Source of the DNA: Flammeovirga kamogawensis
Lineage (GTDB): Bacteria; Bacteroidota; Bacteroidia; Cytophagales; Flammeovirgaceae
Direction of reading: 5' to 3'
NCBI RefSeq assembly: GCF_018736065.1
Contig: NZ_CP076128.1
Location: 310,001 to 374,000, forward strand
DNA length: 64,000 bases
Shown here: positions 36,730 to 44,328 of the stretch, piece after piece
Numbering within the stretch: position 1 is the stretch's first letter
Layout of the letters: each line of letters opens with the position of its first letter
Notes under the pieces: generated by a model
The model's input: the letters and a program-made list of their open reading frames with translations, nothing else
What the model was told of the DNA's origin: nothing
Database searches by the model: none
Program-made: the position numbers and the translations under genes

Positions 36730-38154
36730 TCAATCGGGGTCCATTATCTGACTAGCTCTTGTTTGTTTTTTATTGATGTAGTTCTTTTTCACGTAACCAA
36801 AATTAAGGTTTACCCCAACTCTTATTCCAAGTGATTGAGAGTTTTTCCAATTCGAAATATTATAAACAATATCATCTGAAATGGCATAAACTTTTATACC
36901 AGGAAAACCAACAGATACCGCTGCACCTAATCTAGAAATTCCGCTTTTATCAGCTGTATAATTTAAGCCAAGACCAAGAAAATCAGCAAACCGTTTATTC
37001 ATGCTTACTGAAACTCTAGGGTTAAAATAATTATCGTAATAACTAAAGCCTAACGTTGCTCCAACAATAAATTTATGTCCAAAGTCATAACTAGAAGCAA
37101 GATTAACATAAGTTGGTAGATAAGTTGTGTAACTGTCTAAATTCCCATCTTCAGTTAATTGATAGTCGAATAGTGCAACTAGAGAGTCGTATTGTGTATT
37201 GTCTACTTCTTGATTTATTATTTGTTGTGGTGAAGCCCCTGTAATAGTATAAGAATTGTAATCTTCAGCTCCAATTTTGTAGTTGCGTCTACCATTAGAC
37301 CAAAATATTTGACCAATATTAGTAGCAGCAAACTCAAATAATAATTTATCAGAATATTGATAGGTAAGCCCAACATCTATTGCATATCCATTTCCAGCAC
37401 CTCCAGCAAGATAGTCACCTAAATTAGCTGTAGAAAAGTTGCCTTCGCGGTCTAATACATTAGTTAGGCCAGCTGTTCTTACAGGACCATCTACTTTTAT
37501 ATGTAAAGGATAATTGACTGCATCTTCTGTAGTTATTTCAATAGTAGCATCAGTAGCTTGGATATTCATTATACCACTCAAGTATTTTACATTCAATCCA
37601 AAGGTCCATTGATCTTTTATATTGTAATTAAAACCAATTCCGTATTCTCTGTAATGAGAAAGATTGATAGTAGGAGCAACATTGAATGTTTTGTTAAGAT
37701 TATCTTGATGGGCAGTTCCTTTAGAAAATAATTCTCCAACATCTTCATTTATTGATGATAATGCAGAAAGTTTTTCTCTTATAAACAGGCTGACACTAAC
37801 CTTGTCGGAAGTAATATATAAGCCAAAAATATCTAAATATGCACTAGTTTCTAATACATTATTATTTTTTAAATTTTCAAAGAGTTTCTCAAGGTCTACA
37901 TTACTTCCATATTCATCGTCATCAGAAAAAATACTATTGTAATAAAAAGTAGTAGACTCTGCATTAACATACGCAGATGGTAATATTACAGATGTTTTGT
38001 AAACACTTCTATGTGCAGGATTTAGCTGCGAAGATTGCGGCATATCTTTCATAAAATAGAGCATTGTTTCTTGTTGGGCATTTGCTGTCAAACCAGAAAT
38101 AATAAGCATCCATAAAAGAGTAATATATATAAATTGTTTTGCGTTAAAATTCAT
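36730..38154 (-). CDS. DUF5723 outer-membrane beta-barrel protein
   Basis: I set the start at the ATG at 38154 (MNFNAKQF), giving 474 residues and a signal peptide ending ANAQQ; upstream in-frame sequence has only a non-standard start. The body is barrel-like, with many short strands of alternating polar/aromatic residues (YREYGIGFNYNIKDQWTFGL, IKVYAISDDIVYNI). It matches the DUF5723/PorP-SprF-like pattern found in Bacteroidetes near type IX secretion and gliding genes, where function is mostly unknown. It overlaps the end of the upstream lipoprotein gene by 11 bases, a sign of translational coupling. Confidence 0.7.
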   Translation of the reverse strand: MNFNAKQFIYITLLWMLIISGLTANAQQETMLYFMKDMPQSSQLNPAHRSVYKTSVILPSAYVNAESTTFYYNSIFSDDDEYGSNVDLEKLFENLKNNNVLETSAYLDIFGLYITSDKVSVSLFIREKLSALSSINEDVGELFSKGTAHQDNLNKTFNVAPTINLSHYREYGIGFNYNIKDQWTFGLNVKYLSGIMNIQATDATIEITTEDAVNYPLHIKVDGPVRTAGLTNVLDREGNFSTANLGDYLAGGAGNGYAIDVGLTYQYSDKLLFEFAATNIGQIFWSNGRRNYKIGAEDYNSYTITGASPQQIINQEVDNTQYDSLVALFDYQLTEDGNLDSYTTYLPTYVNLASSYDFGHKFIVGATLGFSYYDNYFNPRVSVSMNKRFADFLGLGLNYTADKSGISRLGAAVSVGFPGIKVYAISDDIVYNISNWKNSQSLGIRVGVNLNFGYVKKNYINKKQTRASQIMDPD

Positions 38155-39742
38155 TTGGATCAATAGTAACTGATGCTGCAAGACCTGCTTTTATTAAGAG
38201 TTTCCCAGTAGGGTAGAAAGGTACAATATCACCATTTGGTGTATCAAATATACCTCTAACATTTAAAATCTTGGATTTTAGAATATTTGTGGCATCTTCT
38301 CCTGTTATCCTAATTTCAAATTTTCTGAACGATGTTTCATTTATAGTACCATCGCTATTTAGTTTAGCGGCTTCCATAAATTTAATTGAATTGACATTAG
38401 GGCTAGAATTGAGGTCTATCAAATAAGGTGATATATCATCCTCTGAATTTAAAGTGTATATTTCAAGTGTTCCATCCATAGGGAAATGATTTTCAAATTC
38501 TATAGATAGATACGCAGAATCTAAAAAATTAACACTTTGATCAAACCCATCTTCAATTAATAAATTTGTAGAAAATGTAACATCTTTTAAACCAACTTCA
38601 AAGGGTATACCTAAGAATAAGTTGTGTTTTAGATAAGAGGTTTCGTCAATAAAATAACTCTGGCCTTTAAACATTTTAATATCTACTTGACCTGTGATAG
38701 CGACTGCATTAGGTTTTTTCTTTAATGTATTTATTGCTTGGCCAATATCAAGAGTATCAATAGCTTCTTCTCCTAATGTAATTGGATAATGTATTTGATT
38801 TTTGCTTAATGTTAACGGTATTATTTCATTATCTATTGAACTTTGAGCATATACTTCAATATTCGATGTGTATATATCAAGGCCAAAAGTATTATACGCA
38901 ACCATTGATAACCTTAAATCTGCTAAAGTAACTTGACCTTCGTCTAAAGTACTATCAAATAATGTAAGTGTAGTTATTTGTAGAGGAACTTCAATTGGTA
39001 TCTCAAAATCAAAAAAAGGTGTAAAGGTTATATTACTTATTGAATTGACTTTTATTTCTGATTTTACCCCACTTCCTACAGAAAAATCTACTTCTTGATT
39101 ATTAATAAGATTTTTGAGTCTCAACCCATAAATATATCCATCTTTTAAAGTTAATGATTTGTTATCAAGATTAAGCTGTATATCTAGATTGCTATTTGCT
39201 GCAATAGTATTATTTGTACTTGCAATTAATATTGTATCTGTTGATGAATAATGGATTAATTCTATTATTAAAGATGATTCTGTAGAATTAGGGTTTTTAA
39301 TGTTAGTTATAAAAAAACCATCTTTAATAGTAAGATTTTGAATATCAAAATATAAGTTAGATAAAGTTACAGGGAAAGTTATTTCTTTTGGGAAGATTAC
39401 ACCGGAAACAAAAGCACCTGGCAATAAAATTTCAGTATGTAAAATAAAATTATCTTCTGCTAAAACCTGATCTCCTGTAATTATTGCTGGTAAAGCTTCT
39501 TTTTCTTCTTCAGTAGTCCATGTACTATATTCTAAAACCCATGGAGTTTCACTAGTATTTACATGTGCACGGTCTGTCTCACTTAATAGAGAATTAAGTG
39601 TAATCTCTCCATTTAGTAGTGGAATAGCAAAAAATTTAGATTCTAAAGGTTTAATTCCAATGTTTTCAAAGCTTGAAGCATCAAAACCACAAGAGCATAA
39701 AAACAGAATAAAAAAAAGGAGTGAATAAGAAAGATACCTCAT
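38144..39742 (-). CDS. Large surface lipoprotein, partner of the DUF5723 protein
   Basis: The 532-residue protein starts with a lipoprotein signal (MRYLSYSLLFFILFLCSC, lipobox LCSC, Cys18). The mature part is beta-rich throughout, with repeated strand-turn units (e.g. ITFPVTLSNLYFDIQNLTIKDG) like other large Bacteroidetes surface lipoproteins built from tandem Ig-like or beta-sandwich modules. I do not recognise a named family. Its stop overlaps the start of the downstream DUF5723 gene, so the pair is co-translated and probably works together at the cell surface. Confidence 0.65.
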   Translation of the reverse strand: MRYLSYSLLFFILFLCSCGFDASSFENIGIKPLESKFFAIPLLNGEITLNSLLSETDRAHVNTSETPWVLEYSTWTTEEEKEALPAIITGDQVLAEDNFILHTEILLPGAFVSGVIFPKEITFPVTLSNLYFDIQNLTIKDGFFITNIKNPNSTESSLIIELIHYSSTDTILIASTNNTIAANSNLDIQLNLDNKSLTLKDGYIYGLRLKNLINNQEVDFSVGSGVKSEIKVNSISNITFTPFFDFEIPIEVPLQITTLTLFDSTLDEGQVTLADLRLSMVAYNTFGLDIYTSNIEVYAQSSIDNEIIPLTLSKNQIHYPITLGEEAIDTLDIGQAINTLKKKPNAVAITGQVDIKMFKGQSYFIDETSYLKHNLFLGIPFEVGLKDVTFSTNLLIEDGFDQSVNFLDSAYLSIEFENHFPMDGTLEIYTLNSEDDISPYLIDLNSSPNVNSIKFMEAAKLNSDGTINETSFRKFEIRITGEDATNILKSKILNVRGIFDTPNGDIVPFYPTGKLLIKAGLAASVTIDPNEF

Positions 39743-39891
39743 GAAAAAATGGATTATTCAATATTCTGCAATTTAAGTTTTTTTTACAATTAATTAGTTA
39801 ATAAGAGAAACATTGTATGTAATGTCTTATTACTTGATCAACTGTTAAAATTAATTAAAAAATGTATTTTGAACACTATTTCTGCTAATTA

Positions 39892-39960
39892 AGTATATAT
39901 ATGCTAAATAGGTATATATATTTAACTTCTAATAATTGATTTAATTAAAAAAGTATATAT
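39892..39960 (+). promoter_or_regulatory. Three GTATATAT repeats upstream of the IS1-type protein
   Basis: A (A/G)GTATATAT element occurs at 39892-39900 (continuing AT to 39902), 39911-39921 and 39952-39960, immediately before the small zinc-ribbon protein gene. A similar AGTATAT and its inverse occur after the gene (40390-40420). The spacing (19 then 41 bases) fits operator-like sites, with autoregulation as one possibility. AT-rich sequence produces such runs by chance more easily than GC-rich sequence, so this is suggestive only. Confidence 0.35.
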
Positions 39961-39968
39961 TCATTTAT

Positions 39969-40391
39969 ATGAAAATGAACGAGATAGCTTGCCCTAAGTG
40001 TGATAGCCATTTATATACTAAAAGTGGTTTTGTAAAAGGGAGACAAAGATTTAAATGTAAAAGCTGTAATTATAATTTTTCTGTTGCTAAAAAGGGAAGA
40101 GAAGTGGATAGGAAATTTGTAATTAAAGCTTTGCAGCTTTATTTAGAAGGGGTTAGTTATAGAGAGATTGAACGTATTTTAGGAATAAGTCATGTCTCTG
40201 TAATGAACTGGGTGAAAAGATATAATATACCCCGATTGGAATCTGATGCGTATGCACCTACATATAAATTAATGAATCATAGTGAGCTTTTAACATTTAT
40301 AATTAATAGAGAGAATTTAGAACAAGGAACTTCTATGATCACAGATTTAGGAGATAAGTACATGTTAATAACATGGCAAATGAAAAAATGA
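39969..40391 (+). CDS. IS1 InsA-type zinc-ribbon/HTH protein, orphan
   Basis: The 140-residue protein has a zinc ribbon (CPKC...CKSC; Cys 8, 11, 30, 33) and a helix-turn-helix (about 49-85: KALQLYLEGVSYREIERILG, then ISHVSVMNWVKRYN), the same order as the N-terminal part of IS1 family transposases (InsA). It lacks the DDE catalytic domain. The last 50 residues (NRENLEQGTSMITDLGDKYM) are unlike a transposase. No inverted repeats or target duplications of an insertion sequence were noticed around it. It may be a domesticated DNA-binding protein or a decayed remnant. Flanking TATATA repeats are described separately. Confidence 0.7.
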   Translation: MKMNEIACPKCDSHLYTKSGFVKGRQRFKCKSCNYNFSVAKKGREVDRKFVIKALQLYLEGVSYREIERILGISHVSVMNWVKRYNIPRLESDAYAPTYKLMNHSELLTFIINRENLEQGTSMITDLGDKYMLITWQMKK

Positions 40392-40420
40392 TATATACTA
40401 ATTTAGCAATAGTATATCTT
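40391..40420 (+). terminator. Weak terminator-like inverted repeat after the zinc-ribbon gene
   Basis: ATATACT (40393-40399) pairs with AGTATAT (40411-40417), followed by CTTTTTTAG. The stem is short and AT-only, so it could equally be two copies of the TATATA element seen upstream. Confidence 0.35.
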
Positions 40421-40530
40421 TTTTAGATAATATTAAAAAGCTCTATATATATTCAAACTTCGAAAACTTCAGTAATATTTAATTTTTATCAAGTCCAGAA
40501 GGGCTTTGTTACTCAAACTTTACAACACTA

Positions 40531-42456
40531 ATGATTAGCAGAATTAACAACCTAGAAGACTACGCTGTAGCCTATAGGAGAAGTGTAAGCGAGCCAGAAA
40601 GATTCTGGTCAGAAGTCGCAGAACAATTCGTTTGGAGAAAAAAATGGGACAAAACTGTTGAATATGATTTCGACAACTACAATGTTCAATGGTACAGAAA
40701 TGGTAAATTAAACATTACCGAAAACTGCTTAGATCGTCATTTGCTTTCTAAGGGCGATAAGACAGCTATTCATTGGGTAGCTAATGATCCACACGAAAAA
40801 GATCGTATTTTCTCTTATAAAGAACTTCATGAGCAAGTGTCTTTATTTGCCAATGTTTTAAAAAGAAATGGAGTAGGTAAAGGTGATAGAGTTTGCCTTT
40901 ATATGCCAATGGTTCCTGAGTTGGCAATTGCAGTTTTGGCATGTGCTAGAATAGGTGCAATTCATTCTGTGATATTTGGTGGTTTTTCAGCACAAGCTTT
41001 AGCAGATCGTATTAATGATGCAGGAGCAAAGATTTTAATTACAGCAGATCAAGGCCCAAGAGGTAAAAAGGTTGTTGAATTAAAAGCAATTGCAGATGAA
41101 GCATTATTTAAATGTGAAAATGTTGAGCGAGTAATTGTTTATCAAAGAACTGGTGCTGATGTTAAAATGGATGCAGAACGTGATGTTTATTGGCATGACG
41201 AAATTAAATCTGTACCAAATGTATGTGAGCCAGAAGTAATGGACTCAGAAGATCCTTTATTTATTCTGTACACATCAGGGTCAACAGGAAAGCCAAAAGG
41301 TGTTGTACATTCTACTGGAGGGTATATGGTATATACTTGGTACTCTTTTAGAAATGTATTCCAATACCAAGAAAACGATGTGTATTGGTGTACAGCTGAT
41401 ATTGGTTGGATTACTGGGCATTCGTATATTGTTTATGGTCCATTATTAGAAGGAGCAACATCTGTAATGTTTGAGGGAGTTCCTACTTTCCCAGATGCTG
41501 GTCGTTTCTGGAGAGTTGTGGATAGATTGAAAGTTAATATTTTCTATACTGCTCCAACCGCAATTAGAGCTTTAATGGCACAAGGGCTGGAATATGTAGA
41601 ACTTTATAAACTAGATAGTTTAAGAGTTTTAGGTACTGTAGGTGAGCCTATTAATAGAGAAGCTTGGGAGTGGTATCATCAACATATTGGAAAAGGACGA
41701 TGCCCAATTGTAGATACATGGTGGCAAACAGAAACGGGTGGTATTATGATTTCTCCAATAGCTGGAGTAATTCCAACAAAGCCAACTTATGCTACTTTAC
41801 CATTACCAGGTATTCAACCAGTTTTGGTAGATCCAGAAGGTAATGAAATTGAAGGTAAAGGAGTTGAAGGGAATTTATGTGTGAAATACCCATGGCCATC
41901 TATGTTAAGAACTACATGGGGTGATCATGAAAGATGTAAGCAAACATATTTCTCCACTTTTAAAGGGTTATATTTTACAGGTGATGGCTGTCGTCGTGAT
42001 GAAGATGGTTATTATAGAATTCTTGGTCGTGTAGATGATGTAATGAACGTGTCTGGACATAGATTAGGAACTGCAGAAGTTGAAAATGCAATTAACATGC
42101 ATAGTGCTGTTATTGAATCTGCTGTTGTTGGGTATCCTCACGATATTAAAGGACAAGGTATCTATGCCTACGTTGTCTGTGATTCTGCAGAATTAGAAGT
42201 AAGCACAATATTAGAATTGAAAGAACAGATTTTAGAAGTAGTAATTGATAAAATCGGTAAGATTGCTCGTCCTGATAAAGTTCAAATTGTACGTGGTCTT
42301 CCTAAAACAAGATCAGGTAAAATTATGAGAAGAATTTTAAGGAAAATAGGAGAAGGTCAAACGGATAATTTCGGAGATATTTCTACTTTATTAGATCCTT
42401 CTATTGTGGAAGCAATAAAAGAAGGTGCTGTAAAAGATAATGCAATTAATGCATAA
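40531..42456 (+). CDS. acs: Acetyl-CoA synthetase (AMP-forming)
   Basis: The 641-residue enzyme activates acetate to acetyl-CoA through acetyl-AMP. Visible are the N-terminal acetyl-CoA-synthetase region (EPERFWSEVAEQFVW), the adenylation signature YTSGSTGKPKGVVHST (about 247-262), the WWQTETGG motif near 398-405, the YFTGDGCRRDEDGYY motif near 477-491, and the C-terminal PKTRSGKIMRRILRKI with the conserved Lys (SGK) subject to acetylation in the family. Gene is single, closed by a strong terminator. Confidence 0.97.
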   Translation: MISRINNLEDYAVAYRRSVSEPERFWSEVAEQFVWRKKWDKTVEYDFDNYNVQWYRNGKLNITENCLDRHLLSKGDKTAIHWVANDPHEKDRIFSYKELHEQVSLFANVLKRNGVGKGDRVCLYMPMVPELAIAVLACARIGAIHSVIFGGFSAQALADRINDAGAKILITADQGPRGKKVVELKAIADEALFKCENVERVIVYQRTGADVKMDAERDVYWHDEIKSVPNVCEPEVMDSEDPLFILYTSGSTGKPKGVVHSTGGYMVYTWYSFRNVFQYQENDVYWCTADIGWITGHSYIVYGPLLEGATSVMFEGVPTFPDAGRFWRVVDRLKVNIFYTAPTAIRALMAQGLEYVELYKLDSLRVLGTVGEPINREAWEWYHQHIGKGRCPIVDTWWQTETGGIMISPIAGVIPTKPTYATLPLPGIQPVLVDPEGNEIEGKGVEGNLCVKYPWPSMLRTTWGDHERCKQTYFSTFKGLYFTGDGCRRDEDGYYRILGRVDDVMNVSGHRLGTAEVENAINMHSAVIESAVVGYPHDIKGQGIYAYVVCDSAELEVSTILELKEQILEVVIDKIGKIARPDKVQIVRGLPKTRSGKIMRRILRKIGEGQTDNFGDISTLLDPSIVEAIKEGAVKDNAINA

Positions 42457-42468
42457 ATAAAATTATTC

Positions 42469-42505
42469 AAAAAGCCCTTTCATTTACTTGAAAGGGCTTT
42501 TTTTT
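42469..42505 (+). terminator. Rho-independent terminator after acs
   Basis: AAAGCCCTTTCA (42471-42482) pairs with TGAAAGGGCTTT (42489-42500) with a 6-base loop, then a long T run. Confidence 0.92.
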
Positions 42506-42532
42506 GTGCAAAAAAAATGAAATATAGCAGTT

Positions 42533-42904
42533 TTAATAAAAGGCGTCTTCAATATGTTTTATATCAATTGCATGGGTTGTGTATGTAATACTGATGATAT
42601 CATATCGGACTAAGTAATTGGAGGTGTTATAGGTATCCATGTAATGGATGGCCGCATTTGTTATATTATTTATTTGTTTTTTGGAAACATGATTCTCAGG
42701 GAATCCAAAGTCATTTGAAGATCTAGTTTTTACTTCAACAAACACTAAAAATCGACCTTTTTTACAAATAATGTCAATTTCGTTATAACTGTATTTGTAA
42801 TTTCTTTTTAAAATGGTGTACCCTTTATCAATTAGATAGTTTACGGCAATATTTTCACCGTTTGTTCCAAATTGTTTTTGAGCAGTTGTGTTAATTGATT
42901 TCAT
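42533..42904 (-). CDS. YraN family (UPF0102) endonuclease-like protein
   Basis: The 123-residue protein has the PD-(D/E)XK-like core of the YraN/UPF0102 family: GENIAVNYLIDKGYTILKRN, EIDIICKKGRFLVFVEVKTR (Glu42, Asp44, then Glu/Lys of EVK), and SKKQINNITNAA. The family is predicted to be a structure-specific nuclease linked to DNA processing; the biological role remains unclear. Its start lies inside the 3' end of the channel gene (14-base overlap), so it is coupled to it. Confidence 0.9.
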   Translation of the reverse strand: MKSINTTAQKQFGTNGENIAVNYLIDKGYTILKRNYKYSYNEIDIICKKGRFLVFVEVKTRSSNDFGFPENHVSKKQINNITNAAIHYMDTYNTSNYLVRYDIISITYTTHAIDIKHIEDAFY

Positions 42905-43994
42905 CCATATTGTATTTTTTTAGCAGTCTATGCCATGAATCCTTGTCTATGTTGTCAACTATTTCTGAATTAATCTTTTTGTATAATTTACTATTTCTTG
43001 GCATAAATAAAGAATAGTAGTTTTGTTTAAAATTAGCTTGAGAGATTTCAAATAAATCTTCTCCACTTCGTTCTTTAATTATATAACGCATTATTGGTTT
43101 GTCATGAACAAATGCAATTATTTTACCACTTTCTAAAGCTAATAAACCGTCTTCAGGGTTAGAAAATGTTGATGGATTTATTTGGTGTTTTAAAAGATAA
43201 CTTTCAGCTCCAGAGTGTGCTGTAACTCCGATATTACCCTTCATTTTTCTTAAATCACTAACAGATTTTATTTTTGCTTCTAATTGATTTAAAGTTAAAG
43301 TAGATGTAATAGTTGCTGTAAAGCTAGATATTAAGCTAATAGCTACAAACATCCAAACCATAGAAATGACTCTACCAATAGTAGTTTTTGGTGTTTTATC
43401 ACCATAACCAACAGTTGTGATAGTAACAGTAGACCACCAAATACCATCCATAATACCTTCAATTCCATCTCTAAAATCTTTGGCATTGTACTTTTTTTCA
43501 ACCCACCAAACTAGAGTGCCAAAAAGAAATACGATAATTATTAAAGTGAAAAAGAGTTTCATGAAACCTACTGAAAAGAGGTTTGAGAAAAATATGGTAA
43601 GTTGGTCTTGTTTGTCTTTTAAAACCACTACACCAAGTGATGTTGTCATAAACGGATAAGTAACATCAAGCTGTCTAATTCTTGTACTACTTACAGGCAT
43701 TGGATTAGCAGATATATCAATTTGTTTTCTTGATAAGCCTAAAATTAAACCAGGCATATGTTCATACTCAACAAACTCATATACTAAATGTAAATCTTCA
43801 GCAACCATGTGCCATAAATCTATACTTAAGCCATAAAAAGTACCATCAATCCCTTTAATAACAAAAGGAGGGTCCTCTCTTACACCCACTCTTAAAATAT
43901 GATTTTCTAGTATTGTTCTTCTTTCAGTACCAGAATTTTGAGAGAATAATAAAATTGGAGAAAAAGTGAAGAGTAGCAATAAGTATAGTTTCAT
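42891..43994 (-). CDS. GluR0-like ligand-gated potassium channel
   Basis: The 367-residue protein is a prokaryotic ionotropic glutamate receptor: a signal peptide (MKLYLLLLFTFSPILLFSQ), ligand-binding lobe S1 (about 28-140, with the amino-acid-binding type Arg in SSTRIRQLD), TM1 near 147-167, a K+ selectivity filter TTVGYGD at 193-199 in the re-entrant loop, TM2 near 208-230, then lobe S2 (about 236-360, with AHSGAESYL and a likely ligand Asp at FVHDKP). It is the GluR0 architecture: a potassium-selective amino-acid-gated channel that lacks the third TM of animal receptors. YraN overlaps its 3' end. Confidence 0.9.
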   Translation of the reverse strand: MKLYLLLLFTFSPILLFSQNSGTERRTILENHILRVGVREDPPFVIKGIDGTFYGLSIDLWHMVAEDLHLVYEFVEYEHMPGLILGLSRKQIDISANPMPVSSTRIRQLDVTYPFMTTSLGVVVLKDKQDQLTIFFSNLFSVGFMKLFFTLIIIVFLFGTLVWWVEKKYNAKDFRDGIEGIMDGIWWSTVTITTVGYGDKTPKTTIGRVISMVWMFVAISLISSFTATITSTLTLNQLEAKIKSVSDLRKMKGNIGVTAHSGAESYLLKHQINPSTFSNPEDGLLALESGKIIAFVHDKPIMRYIIKERSGEDLFEISQANFKQNYYSLFMPRNSKLYKKINSEIVDNIDKDSWHRLLKKYNMDEIN

Positions 43995-44328
43995 GCAGTA
44001 ATAAAAAACGAAAATTTAAGGTGTATATATTTTTAATCATTATAAATATATAAAATTATAGAAATAAAAAATTAAAATTGTTGAATATAATACTGATCTT
44101 TTGAAAGTTAATTGAATGAGAGAGGAGGTTTAATGCTCGTTTTTAAGCGTTTGTTAATGCTTAAGGCCTGTTTTTGATTAAATTTCATATCATTAGCTAA
44201 TTTATTTATGTAGGTTGCTTAAAAGTGAAATTTAATTCATGTATTTGCTTATTTGTGTATACAAATATAATATACTAAATACTTTTATTAAGTTTGTCTA
44301 GGTGCAAGTATATAACCTCAACAAACAC
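43995..44328. other. 334-base gap between the channel gene and sucA, no gene seen
   Basis: The region is AT-rich with no supported gene. It must hold the divergent promoters of the channel gene and sucA; I saw only partial matches to the Bacteroidetes TTTG/TAnnTTTG boxes (a TGTATTTG at 44240-44247), too weak to call. Confidence 0.5.

Noticed and set aside
39743-40530. A complete IS1-family insertion sequence
   Set aside because: No DDE transposase, no second reading frame and no terminal inverted repeats were seen.
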